Source: Alviniconcha marisindica
Lineage: Eukaryota; Mollusca; Gastropoda; Provannidae
Reading direction: 5' to 3'
DNA: 64,000 bases
Assembly (NCBI GenBank): GCA_018857735.1
Contig: JABMCL010000188.1
Coordinates: 905,001-969,000 of the forward strand
In this document: positions 1-28,523 of the stretch, piece after piece
How positions within the stretch are numbered: the stretch's first letter is position 1
Layout: every line of letters begins with the position of its first letter
Program-made: the position numbers and the translations under genes
The notes under the pieces: generated by a model
Told to the model about the DNA's origin: nothing
The model's input: the letters and a program-made list of their open reading frames with translations, nothing else
Databases searched by the model: none

Positions 1-227
1 ATGATTGACCCATCATGTCCTCGTGCTCTGAGGTACAATGTACCCGAGGGAGGGGGTAAAGGGGCGGGGGTAGGGGGGGTGGGCGCAGTGGGAGGATGGG
101 GAATAGTAGACGGGCGTGAGCCTGTTGGTTTAGCCCATTGAGGATAGTATTTTTTATTACCGGTAGTTGTTGTTTACGGTACATTAATTATTAATTTATA
201 TGATGCATGTAGGCCTGAGCGGAGGTT

Positions 228-229
<2 letters not shown>

Positions 230-306
<77 letters not shown>
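230..306. repeat. (CT)n microsatellite
   Basis: About 38 uninterrupted CT units in the CLCN6 intron downstream of exon 8. The rest of 1-513 is intronic with a G-rich patch at 47-100; no coding signal seen. Confidence 0.95.
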
Positions 307-309
<3 letters not shown>

Positions 310-513
310 CAACTTTTATTTAACGTCTTCCAGATCTAAATATAACGCCCCAACAATTAATTACTTGCTTGTTTGTTTTTTGTTGTTGTTGTTTGTTTTT
401 TGTTTTCTGTTGTTTTGTTGTTGTTTTTCCTACACTTCGACCTAAATGTTTGTGTTGGGCTTCATGTGTGGCGGTGTAAAAGGTTTTATGTGAACGAAAG
501 AACGTAGAAGTAC

Positions 514-15241
<14,728 letters not shown>

Positions 15242-15551
15242 TTTGACGGCGTGAACTTGACCCACCTCATTACCAGTGTGTTCACGTGATCTTCATGTTT
15301 ATTCATTTCGACACCAGTTCCTTTTGTTCAGTAATAGTCAACGGTATTCTTGGCGTTGAACTGCGTTATCAGCTGCTCCCTGGCATGTCGCAAGTCCGGT
15401 CACTGCAGATGATCAGTAGGTGATGTATTTTACAACATACGTCAGTGAGGTGAAAATGTGAGTAAAATAAATAGGTCTATAAATAGTCGGTAAGTGACAA
15501 TCTACCCCCCCCCCCCCCCCCTCCTTATATATATATCACACCACTGATGAA

Positions 15552-15580
<29 letters not shown>
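15242..15580. promoter_or_regulatory. 5' flank / 5' UTR of CLCN6-like gene
   Basis: Immediately upstream of the start codon at 15241. No TATA box or clear CpG island is seen and the transcription start cannot be placed. A poly-C run (15505-15521) and a (GA)n tract (15554-15585) lie about 260-340 bp upstream. Confidence 0.4.
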
Positions 15581-15585
<5 letters not shown>

Positions 15586-15588
<3 letters not shown>

Positions 15589-15734
15589 GTTTTGTATTGG
15601 AAACTTTTCATATAGTAATCAGTATAGTATAGGTAGTATAGTATAGGTAGGAATCAGTCAAGCCGACCCGGCAGGCCTTGACAAAGCCCTCAAGGGCAAA
15701 AATTTGGAGTCAAACGTTTCCAATACAAAACATG
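15586..15734. mobile_element. Small foldback/MITE-like element
   Basis: TATGTTTTGTATTGGAAACT at 15586 is mirrored by AAACGTTTCCAATACAAAAC ATG at 15712-15734 (about 20 of 22 positions complementary). The interior holds an internal ATAGTATAGGTAG duplication. No coding capacity. Confidence 0.6.
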
Positions 15735-15937
15735 CTTGGACTTTGTTATACTTTCTCTACATGACACCATGCTCAGTCCTTCCTGCACGGTGTGGTGCCC
15801 AGGAGTCACAGAGAGCCTTGTTTTACTGTATATATATATATTATGCTCAGAGTATATATGTTACGTAGAGTCCATCGCACCAACCAGATCAGTTTGTTGT
15901 TGTTGTTTTCTCTTCGCAAAGGTGTTGTGTGTGTGTG

Positions 15938-15980
<43 letters not shown>

Positions 15981-17399
15981 ATGTGCGTGCATACATGTGT
16001 GTGTGTGTGCCGCATGTGCACGCACGCACGCAGGCACATATATATATGCATGTTTCTAAACCTGTCAAGTCTTGAATGGTGTGCCCCACAATATATTAAT
16101 ATACACAACTGAGCACACACACACATCAGATATTTCTATTCAAAATATAAAAATACTTCATTTTTGTTGTACTTCAGATTCTCATGTGACTTTGAAATGG
16201 GTCAAGGTCAACTGGTGTGATCAAGTAAGCCTGAATATTTGCAAAGTTTGAAAGCCTTCACATAAACAGTGTCCATGAAAAACATCCACATTCAGGCTAC
16301 TGACAAGTAGTGTCAGTTATGGCATGTACAATAAGTGTTATGCACATAGGGCACATAACAATCTTGCTGCTGCTTTTTTTATTTTATTTTATCCTTTTTG
16401 TCAGTCACAGGGGTTTTCATTGGGATTCTTAGCAACTAATTTTCCAACCGATAGCTACTGTATCAGGGCAAAAAAGAACATGCTTGTTGTGTTTTGTCCT
16501 TGTAATTAGCAGTTGTTTTAACCTTTTTTTCTCAGTTTGGATCTTGGTTTGGAACACTAGCAGTCATTCCTGTTCCACTTTCTTTTCTTTCTTTTTTTTA
16601 AACAGCTTCACCAATCATCAATTATTTTTGCTCAAATTTATTGCTCTTGATATGTTGACAGCTGTATTATCATCAACTGACAGCAGGCATGACCTTGTTG
16701 TAGGTGGACTCAAGTGACATCTTTTTACACTTGCATGGAGACAAGCCCCAGTAAATGAAGCACCAGTGGCTCAAGGCCTTAGGGGGGACGAGAGGGGGGG
16801 GGGGGTAAGATGAGGAGTGGGTGCGGGGGGAGGGAGGGGGTGACAGAGGCTCAAGGCTTTGTGTGTGGGGGGCAAAAAAGTATCAGCCTGTCAGATCAAC
16901 AGCTTTTTCGTTTATTGGTTCAGGATAAAGTGTACCGCTGATCTAGAACACATGGATAGCGGCCATGATGCTGATGCTGAAGCTGAGTGGGCATCATGTT
17001 GCATGTCTCAACCGCACATCTAAATAAGCACACACAACTAGCATCCCACATCCACACAGAAGCATAATGGCACACTGGCAGACACTCCATGTAACACTAT
17101 CCACATTAATTTGAAATGGTTTCTTTTATTTGAACTAAAGTGGTAGACAGTGCAGTCACTAACTGAACATTCACTCGTCACATATAAAAATGTACATACA
17201 CAATCATGTACAGTACTTAAGGAAGGGGGAAAGTATATCATGAAAAAACTTTCAGATCTTGTCATACCTATATATATGACACAACATCTTGTAGTATTCT
17301 TCGCATAAGAAACTGTATGCAACTTTGTACAGACATGCACACCTACATGCATAGAGCCAAAGAAAGCACACACACAACACTCTCTCCCTCTCCCTCTCA

Positions 17400-17436
<37 letters not shown>

Positions 17437-17584
17437 AAAATCAAAGCAACGTTCCTTTTCAGTTTTTTTCATACACCAGCATTCATCTACCTACACAAAA
17501 TCTAATACCTCAAAGACATAAATATCTGTTCCCATGTATGTGCATATGTCACATGTGAGAGAGAGAGTGTGTGTGTGTCTGTGT

Positions 17585-17622
<38 letters not shown>

Positions 17623-19766
17623 TGTACGCGTGTGTGTGTGCATGCATGTGTGTGTGACAGAATGCAATGCATGTCTTAATTCCCCGCAATCCCTTTTATT
17701 CTGGTTTCTCTGTCTGTGATATCAAAAAGCACAAATCAGGAATCCACTTATCATAAACAAAATAATAAATCCCAAATTGCATCAGTACCTTCCAAAATGT
17801 ATAGCAAAAAAAAAGCGAGGACAGAACGCAACAAGGAAAGTATGCACCCACTGAAAATAAGTATTACAATTATTCACACTGAAATCCCTTAAAAGGCTTA
17901 TTCAAATGATTTGCAGGCAGACACCAGGATAACTGACACGAAGCAATATCAATCATCATGAACCAAATGATTCTTCAACACTGTCTCAAAACAGCAAAAT
18001 ACAGGGCAGGTACATAACGCTCCGCTTCACTTACAGTCTGCACCTGCTGAATCTCATACATAGCACATGGTGCATGTGTACCTGTAATAGTTTTCCTGCT
18101 CAATACAATACTTTCAAAGAATTTTGTCCACTGAAATACATCTTGGTTATATTAAAAACAAACAGCAACCCCACCCCTCCTTCTCACCCACAATCAAATT
18201 TACTATTCACGTTCCACCAAATCACTGCCCTGATATGACCTACCAGCTTGACTGGGCATCAAAAACCAGTTACTTCCACCATACTATTATTACCTATGAA
18301 CTTTAACTGTTGTAGCCAGGAAGAGGGCAGAAATATTCTGTAACTGTCACACCAGCAATAAAAATTAAAAAAATCAAATTAAAAGGCACAATATTCCCCT
18401 TTTACACACACTTTTTTTACTGTACTCTACGCAAGCAAATGGTTCCATGCAAATCCCTGCACGACCGTGCACTCGCACACACAGATGCATATTATATACG
18501 CATTTTGTTGCAGCAGCTCTGCCTCACACGACGTGTATCTTTAAAAACAAACAACATAATAAGCACAGCACAACTCATGAATTCTATGTGGACAACTGGG
18601 GCCCATACAAACATGACGGAAAACAAGATGAGCAGTCAACTCACATTCAATACTGGAAAAGAGAGCTTTCATAATGTTCTCTCTCTCCCAGTCCTGTGAC
18701 CATGGAAATGGGTCGAGGTCATCAAAACTGCTACAGACTTATCAAGCTCAACAGAGGTTATCATAGAGTTTCTCAAGTTTCGCACTTATTAAACTGGTGT
18801 CTAGACGTGGTAAAAGCCATAGCAGTATGACTTTGGCAAAGTCCAAAAATGCATCAACTGCTTGCCGTACTATGTAACAACCAAACGTACAAAGCCTGAA
18901 ATCAGAAAGAGAAAATACAACTTCCAGACTGAAAGATAGTGTCACCGAGACTTTGAGACAGCCCATTAAATAAATCAGACTTTGAGATGGACCATTAAAT
19001 TAAACAGACTTTGTGATAGGCTATTAATGTCAAGGTCACTGAAATAGGTATAACAAGGCAAGGCGTTAGTCTAAGCATATCATCATGCAAAGTTTGGCAG
19101 ATGTTGCCTTCAAAGCAGCTGAGAAAATTCCGATGTTCAGGTTTTTGCCATGGACAGCTGGTTACCTGCAGCACCACTGCTCAAGACAAAGGCTGGCACG
19201 GCATTCCACGCGAGTCACACCACACAGCATGGTTCACATGTATTCATCTATAGAGTTTGTGTTCGACTGAGACAAACAATGATTAAATAATGACAGTATA
19301 TTACAAAGACTGAGGGGGAAAAAAAAGTATAAACAATATCTCCTTTTTTTCCATTTTTCTTACAGACTGAAAAAAAAAGGGATATACATAATTTACATGG
19401 TAATATTGCACTGCTGGATCCAATAAACTAAACACAACACAAACACACAGGAAAATATGAAATACATGATCTGGATTATGGTCAGTGGGGGTGGGGGGGA
19501 AGGGAGCAGGTAATCGGGGGAAGGGGGGGGGGGGAACAGATAAAGAAGGAAGAAGCAACATTCATGAATTAAAGTTTTAGAGACCAATCAATGTGTATCA
19601 AACCCAATTGGAATTTAAAAATGTAGCATCAACCACAACGGGCATTAATGACATTACAGGAACAAGATGAGGATGGCGGCTACACTTGCTCAATGCCTGT
19701 ACGTTGCATTCAAAACAAACACTGTGTTAACTGGACAGAAAATTCTTGATAGCGCCATGTCCTTTG

Positions 19767-19833
<67 letters not shown>

Positions 19834-22800
19834 CCAATGGTCAGAAAATGTAATGAAAAATAAATCACATCTCTGTTCATTTCTCTTTGCAACTGAACAG
19901 TCAAAACAGGCTAACCTGTCTCGCACTACATGTGGAAGGTAACTTTCAAAACCAGACCACCAGATCTGGGGTGAAGTACTTTCAAAGGACAGCAATATTA
20001 GTGAGAGTGGACAATGTTTGGTCAGTGTGGCACTGAGTGAAAGCACTCATTCTTGAAAGCCAAGTTAAGCAGTTAAGCAGGATGAAGCATCAAGCATGGT
20101 CACCACTAGACCAGCGACCACTAGATGCCGGGCTTTGTGTCTGCTCCAAGGTTTCTCTGGAGTCAAATTCTGTGCAGACTCTGCAAAAGTCCTTCGGTTT
20201 GAGACTTAAAACCAAGACCCCCCACCCCCACTAACGCAAATAGGTCACACATACAGGCTGAAGACCCTGTAATCCATGTGAGAGTTTGTTGGATCATGGA
20301 AACACCAAACAAGCCAGCATGAACTAAGAATGTTTTCAAACTGTTAAAGCTGGGTGCTATATGGAAGAAGAAGGGCCAGTATCCCTGCAGGAATCCAAGG
20401 GCAAGCAGTCACCAAATATCCAACAGTCCTGGTTTTTCCTCACTGAGAATCACTCACTTCCTGCCACTTTCGAAGGTGGCATCAAAATTGACAATTTGAA
20501 GCAAAATGTCAAACACTGGTATTATTTGACCCACATGCTTTCATCAGTTGCAGAACATCTAATCAGCCAAAATCAATAATACCCTATCATGACTGTTCAA
20601 CCCATTCCAAAATCAGAATTTTAAAGATTTAGGGAAACAACTCTCACGCCTGGGAAAGTGTCTCCAAAAATATACATATATAAAAATAAAAGACCATTGG
20701 CAGAGGGATTTTTCTTTATGGTCATCATAACATCTGCTCAGTCAGTTTTGTTTTCTGGTGCAACTCACAGCTAACCACACCCCAGATGTGTCCCCTCCAG
20801 ACACAACAATTCTCCAGTTCTCTCTCTCTCTCTGGAGTGGCCAAAATTTTACATCCAAATGCATAGATTTACGTTTGGCCTTTAAAAGACTGTGATGCAA
20901 CAACAACAAAATTAATAAAGGTCTACCAAAACAAAACAAAACTTAACTGGAAAGCAGTTCTTTGCAGATTTCTCTTGAACTAAAAGTCTCTATGCTTGCA
21001 AGACAAAATTACAGAACATAATGCAGACAATGGACACAACTCCTCTTTTGTTTAGCCTCCAGATCGAAATATACAATACTGTTCTTGCATCAAAAACAAA
21101 AGGACACATATTATTAATGAAAATTACTAATAATTAATTGTTAAAAATCATTAACCCCACCTAGTCTAATGTATTCCTAAGAAACACACTGAAAACCTTC
21201 AACAAGTCTCTACAAACAAGAAGAGCAGTTAGTCAGTAACTGGAGTTTAACATCCTGTCAATCACAGTGTCACCACGGTTATGAACAAGAAGAACAAATG
21301 TTTTATCGACTCACATTCAAATTAGGCAGAAAAAACACCATTTGTTCCAAACTCTCCTGTGGCTTTCAAAACGGACCAAGGTCAATAAAATCAGTACGAA
21401 CATGCAAAGTCTGACAGAGGTTATAACTATGCAGAATTTCAAAGATCTCACAAAAATGTTGTCCAAACCAACACCAACATTAATGTTCACGGAGGCAGGA
21501 AATGAATCCATAAAAAATAAAAAAAAATAAAGGTTCTGTTATTTTATATGTAGGACAATCATAAAAAATTACTCTGTCTAAAAACCTGTTAGCACAACTG
21601 GATAAGAAACTGTTAACAAAACATTTTTATTTTATATTTTATGGATACTTCTGCAACCTTGACATTTGCGCAAGTTCACCAAATATGGTATTAAAGTGTG
21701 CATGTGAAACTCAAGGGAGGTCATTCTCACGCAACATTTGCATGATCTTACTCCAAAAAAGAGCATCAGAAAAATGATTTTCATTTTTGACAGCCATAAG
21801 ATCCGCTCAATTGAGCTCAATGGAGGTTACCGTCAGAAAAGTTTTGAAGATCTCATTCAGTCTCCAGGAAAGAGCCTGCCTGATTGCCACAGCTGAATGA
21901 ACACTCATCATTACACACACTCCAGTTTTTACACCTGTCAAAAAGCTTGCGTTTCTATGTGCAGGGTTTTGTTTTATCCTCTTTGAGTGTTATCACCACA
22001 TATCAGTATGCACAAAGCCAATACAAATCTTGTTTTTGTGCTTCTTTTGTAACCACGACTTAAACAATGCTAGATACAAATGCTGAAACAGGACTTGGAG
22101 AAAAGCTAACAAGCTGACTAGATGTTTAATTTCCAGACAGAATCAAACAGAGCTGGATTATGTGATCAGGACCTGACATTAGCAGCACACAATTCACAAA
22201 TATTGCCACAACCAACCTGGGTTCAACAAGAAGGGAGATAGCACAGCCCACACATGCTTCTTGTTGTCACAAATAGTGTTAAACTGTAATATATATATAT
22301 ATACATGCAGAGTGATACCCTAGTAAAATATGCATATATCATAATATATATTATCTGATTCCATTCACTCATGCCCATTTGAAATAGGTTCACATTATTC
22401 AAAATGTACAGGGTCTTTTCTGTCTGATGAAAACTCTCAGTGCTGAAATTTTGTATTCTGCTAGCACACATCCATACAGAGACTGAACAACGTTCATCCT
22501 AACAGACTGTCAAACTCAGTCATGTCTTTCAATTTTACTTCCAGCCACTGAGTCAGTTACACATACAACTACAGGCACTTGACACAAACAAGAGACGCAC
22601 TGCACACAGCTGAGCCAGCAATGAAACCACTCTCTGAAGGCAGTTTTATACTTTTAACCATGCTTTAAGGTTTAGGGGGTCAGACTTTGCATGTTGCTGC
22701 TCAAATCCAAGGTCACACTGCAACTTCAAAGGGTCTCACCATTGCGGTCTCACCATTACTGGCCAGCCAACCACACTTGTGACTTTCATTATGGACTTGC

Positions 22801-24795
22801 ATGCACACGCGTGCACACACGCACACACACAAGACAAAACTGAGGGTCAGTAACACTGACACAACTGCAGTGACCAGTGTTGTAACACGCGCTGCTGACT
22901 TCCAGTGCATCTAGGTCAAACCATATGCGTACAGGTGGTGCACGTGTTGGACATTTTTTCTGTCAGGCCCCATCCAGTTTAGTGTATCAGATACGCATGT
23001 CTGTGCGCAAAAATTAACACTGCTCAAGGACCACCTGCCCTCAATTCAACTGAGACCACACCATTAATAAAGATACCCTAATGTGAACTTCAGCTGTACA
23101 AAATGAATGAAATGTGAAACTAATCCATTGTTTTCAGAGTTTAGCCTTAGAAACCACACACATTACGAATTCCACCAATTCTTTTTCTTCAGCTTTAAGT
23201 CCAAACCATAGTCACTGGACCTTGAAGATTTCTGAACAACGGCTGCGTGTCTGTTTTTTGTTGTTGTTTTTATTCCATTTCCATCAATAAGGCCTGTGAA
23301 GCTTCTTTGCCTAGGGTCCCCCTTACACTAAAGACTGTCATCCCTTTAAACTAAACACTGCTGTTGGGGTGTCCAATGAGTGGTTGAAACCATCCCAACC
23401 GGTCTTGCCACAGTGCACTCTCCTGTACATATCTCATGTCCATGCTTGAATGAAACAGACTGGTCTGTATACAAAGTTATGACAAAATGTCACACACTGT
23501 TAGACACAGGGTAAGAGCACAGCAATTAAAAACAGATTTCAAGGGCCTGTGATTATGTACTGTAAAACTGCCAAGCCATTAAAAAAAAAAGATGTATTTG
23601 AATATTTCAAGGGCCTGTTGGTATTATGTTATGTGTTTGAAACTAAAACTGTGCATTCACAGCAGCTGGAACAGTAAATACCAATAGCTATGACAAATAA
23701 AGAATTCAAACAGCTAAAATATTATACTACATTCACTTTCTTCAGTTCATTCCATATATGGTCTGAAACTTTGTCCTTCTTTTCACACTCACAACGACTA
23801 AACAGTTACACTGTCTTGGTAGCATTGTTTGTTTATTCGTTTGTTTTAACTGTAGTCACTAAACCAGCTGAAGACCAGTGTCAACCACACAAAGCAAACA
23901 CACATGAAATGAACCTGCTATTTCATTTCTAACAGAAGGCTAAAACAAAAAAACTCAAAAGTTGCACAAACATGGACAGAAAATAGATCTTAGTTTTCAG
24001 AAAGTACACTCAAGTTCTCTTTGTTACATTTACGTCACTTTAGCCATATCACAGCTAAACAGATTTACAACAAGGAAAGCAATTACAGTCAGACGACCCA
24101 CATTCAAGTGCTATACTGAAAAGGTGTTACTTATCTCTCTTAAAGACACAACAGTCACCCAATTCATACTGTGTACGTTCTTTTTAATGTAACACCAGCA
24201 TTTAAACTACACTGGACAAGAATGGAAAAAACACTATTTGCGGTTCAGGTTTCTGACACATACGACCTTGAAACAAGGCTATGAGCATCAAACATGCTAT
24301 AAACTGGTAGACCCCAAGCAAGGTTACAATCATGCAAAGTTTGAATTCACTTAAACCGTGTTTGCAAATAAAAACAGAAAATTTTCAGTCAGAAACATCT
24401 GACACTGTTGTGACCCTGAACTATGGTCATGGTCACTGAAAGTGGCAAACCTGCAAGTAAAGTTCCATGAGCAGGACAATCATGCAAAGTTTGACATACA
24501 TTTTATCCCTTTTCTCTTTTGATGGTGTCTGAGGAAATCGCAACATTAACAAAATTGTGTTTTTGACACACCAAACACTGATCATTACATTGACTCACAT
24601 TTTTTTTCATGTGAGTATAAAATCACTGAATCTGACAACAACCCACCAAGCTATCAAAAGCTATATTTATTCTTACTCCACAACAAGCATGCAAACTACC
24701 CTGCTGGTGTCAACACTTTTATCTCTAACTCAACTCCACTGTATAATTTTTATCCAATGATCAGCTAAAATGAGTCATAAAAACAGCATTTAAAC

Positions 24796-24888
<93 letters not shown>

Positions 24889-27080
24889 GTGACAACACAT
24901 CCTTGACTGGAAGCACACTAACCTACAATTACATAATTATGGATTTGACAGCATGTACGTTAGTAGAAAGATAAAACTCTTTGATGAAACCAAAAGAACT
25001 GATATGTTCACTGGCTTAAGTTCAAAACTATCCCTGGTCCTGGTTTAAATCCAGTGATATGCATTTTAATTTCTACTTTCAGATCCAAGTTCACACTGCA
25101 GTTGACAAACTGAACAGATTTCACACACCATTCATGATCTACCAGTACTCGTTTTTTACAAATAAAAAATACACTGCTTGGATCAGCTTGTCTTACAATG
25201 CTACACAAGAGAACTTGCTAAGTATGAAGTGTTCTGTGTTGTTGGTAAAAGGGGAGGAGATGCATTAACTATTCCTGCATGGAACATTTCATGCTCCACA
25301 GGGTGCGGTACTGGGCTGGCAGCAGTCTCCTCTCCAGCCTTGTAAAAAGTGACAATACAAGATTTTCAATCCTGTCTACAAGCACAAAACCCGGATGATA
25401 AAGCTCAAGCTCAGGTGCAAGCCGATGAATCTGAAAGTGGTTAAAGCTGTATCTTTCACATGATGTTGGGTGTGACAATCTCACAGTTGATTTCCAACAT
25501 CCTATCAAGCACAGTCGTCATTTTAAAGGTGATTACAGTAATGCCGATTAAGCTGTAATGCCGATTAAGCTGTAGTGTAAGTATAACTGGACACATCAGC
25601 TCAACTAATATCATATTAACAAGCTCTTATGACTGATGTCCAGCCCTGTCCACGCTGCAAAGGTCATGATGCAATTCACTGATTGACTTGCCCTTGTACT
25701 TCCGAGGGGGTTTGGGGGGGAGGGGGGGTACTCCACTACATATAATCACTGAGGGCCCGTTTACACTTTCCAGCCACTTGTGGGCCAACAAATTTAAACT
25801 GGCCACCAGCCTGACACTGTCCAGACATGAACTGCCTACTGTATGTCCAATCACCATCTACACTTCTGGTGCATCCTGCAACCTCCATGTCCTCCATTTG
25901 CATGGAAAAACAACATTAAATTCTAACACTTTGGTCAGACCAAGCACTTGCATAATCTCGAGTTTGTCTTTGGATTGAACAGTATGCAAAGAGTGATATT
26001 ATGTAATCGTCCGCAAAATATATACTTTTTGTTTGAATCGATGACTGAACAGTATGCCCACAGTAGTATCTACCTTGGTAGCTGCTACCTTAGGAAGCGC
26101 TGGTTTCTGAAAAGGTTGGATACTATTGCAATTTTCACTGGTTGCACACCCAAAATGAAGGGGCAACCGAATCCCCAGAAACTGCCCGATGGTGCAGACC
26201 ATCTGCAAGCTGAGAAATCAGATGGCTGCATCAGATGGCAGCTAGAGATGCACCAAACAATGGCTAGAGATGGTCACTGACAGCCACCTTGTGGTAATAA
26301 TGACAATTTAGCGACTCGTGGTTCACATTCTGCCGCAAGCACAGAAAGCATAAACTGGCCCAGTTCAAAACAGTCCCACAACCTCACATCAGTATTTATC
26401 AAACCTCATAGCACACACCAACAAAAACGGAACAAAAATCCACACAAAACTTGGCTAACGCTGTAACAGTAACACTGACAAGCATAATTTAACAACTCAT
26501 TCTGGCACAACCACAAGTCCCATCCTCAGCAAACCTACCACTGATAGAAATTAGAGGTTTAAAGAAAAGAGCTCACGCCGACAAGAGAGGTGACGTTACA
26601 TAACTGGCACAGATGGGCTGAACTCCAGCTGACAGGATAATGCACCATGTAATATTATAGTCACAGTCCACTACCATGCAGCATTGACACCATTGCACTT
26701 TGAGGGGAGGAGCACTGTAAGTCCAACAAACGCTTGTGATTGTTTAATGAAAGCGGCGAGCAAACGCCACATTGCAAAGCTATCATTCACGTGGTGTCAG
26801 CAATGAAACATTCTTGACGCCCCACCACTTTGTCACACAGTGACGGAAAAAATAGCAAGATGAGAAGGGAAAAAAAAGATTGGGGGTAAAAAGACAATAT
26901 CAAAGAAGCCTTTGCTGACAATGTTTCACACCATTCGTCGCTTGAAACAGCTTCACCATGGGCGAACATTTCTCCCAGTGAAAACGTTGGATGACTTGAC
27001 GTGTCCATGGAAACAGGATACAGGATCCAAGTGGGGTGAGAGGTGGAGAAGGGTTGATGGCACAAAGCGGTGGTATCACT
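15735..27080. other. Non-coding interval between CLCN6 and SPSB genes
   Basis: About 11.3 kb without a supported exon; short ORFs lack family resemblance. It holds (GT)n/(CA)n microsatellites (15928-15980, 17401-17434, 17562-17655, 19770-19832), a (CT)n(CA)n run (24800-24886), and repeated short elements carrying CAAGGTCA followed by CATGCAAAGTTTGACA (near 18710-18760, 19030-19095, 21375-21425, 24300-24345, 24425-24495). The right part probably includes the SPSB 3' UTR, but no polyadenylation site can be fixed. Confidence 0.6.
24800..24886. repeat. (CT)n(CA)n compound microsatellite
   Basis: CT units at 24800-24849 followed directly by CA units to 24886. Confidence 0.95.
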
Positions 27081-27081
27081 G

Positions 27082-27212
27082 CTAGGACTGGTACCACAAG
27101 TACATTTTGAGAGAGTTTGGAATAGGCAGGTCCTTTATGGAGTGAAGACGATTCTTGCCCACCTGCGTGCGCACAGCTCGGCGACATATATCCATTAGCG
27201 GCAACGGCTCAG
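27082..27212 (-). CDS. SPSB1: SPSB-like terminal exon (SOCS box)
   Basis: Follows a GTGCGTGCAG acceptor. It encodes [20 protein letters not shown] and then [10 protein letters not shown] to a TAG at 27082. The BC-box (LMDICRRAV) binds Elongin C and the LPIP segment matches the Cullin-5 box of SOCS-box proteins. Intron length is 1914 bp. Confidence 0.96.
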
Positions 27213-28022
27213 CTGCACGCACAGAAAACAAGTTTCATTAAACATTTTTCAAGCACCAGTAAGTCTAACACTGATTAGTTAAACAGTAAATAATGCATGA
27301 TCGTGATAACACATGTAAACTGTAATCAGGCATGTGTTTATCATGTTCTGTTCACTGGACTTCAGTGAGTCACTCCTGACCACTCACAGTGATAATACTA
27401 TATAGACTACCAGTACCAGTACTGACAACCACTGATGGGAGAGTTTATGGGTTCAACCATCACTTTGTGCCCATGGTTCATAAATCCCACTGGATATGGC
27501 AGTTCAGTACCAACTAAGTGCTCTGAAAAAATAGCAACTGGTAGAACTTTGTACAAGGTCCATATTAGTTTTTATTACTAATAACACTATACTCCAGTGT
27601 AATCCATCGCACAACACAGCACTGGGCCATAACACATCTGCATAGCAAAAGTACCTAACATACTCCTTAACAAAAGGTCAATGACATCATATTACAGATA
27701 CAGTTACTGCTAAACAGAGAACAAAAATGGCTGTTATGGATTTGAAAATACAGAATGACATTGTTCTCAAACCCAAAGATATTAATACTGTTATGAATTA
27801 TTTCTGGGTAGTACACCCTGGATTCAGGGCATGGGTGGGACTGTAGTGTGTGTGTGGTTTCATTTCCTCTTTCAATTTTTTCACTCTACCGCATGACTGA
27901 CAACAAAAATCGCTGATTAGAGTTACTAGTTTCTACTTTTTATCTTTTTTTTTATCTTTGTTCATAGCATTTGCTATTGAACATTGCCAACCACCTGTGT
28001 CATCCACTCATTTTTATTTTTT

Positions 28023-28061
<39 letters not shown>

Positions 28062-28473
28062 TAGAGCAAGAGTGTGGGTGTGGGTGTGTGTGTGTGTGTG
28101 TCTGAAACTGTCTGTGTCTGCACAACAGTTTCATTTTAATCTTGTCAGAAACCCTGTTCATGCTGGATAACATGTCCAGCTGGATAACATGTCCAAGATA
28201 GAAGGGTTTATGCGGCCTGGTGACCAGGGCATTGGCCTCAAGATGCAGAGGTTTGGGGTTCAAATTCCAGTTTGGGCAGTCACGTTTCAGTTTGTTTGAC
28301 TGTTCCTAAGTTTAAAGGTGGTTAGCAAAGCATCCAGTTCTTGATTGCTTTTCATTTACTTGTTGCACACTGACCAAGTATGTTTATTAATCCTTTTTCT
28401 GGATTTAACTGAACACACAGGTCATATTCCATGCACCAAAGACTGAATGAGTTTAATGCAATTTTGTGTGTGT

Positions 28474-28523
<50 letters not shown>

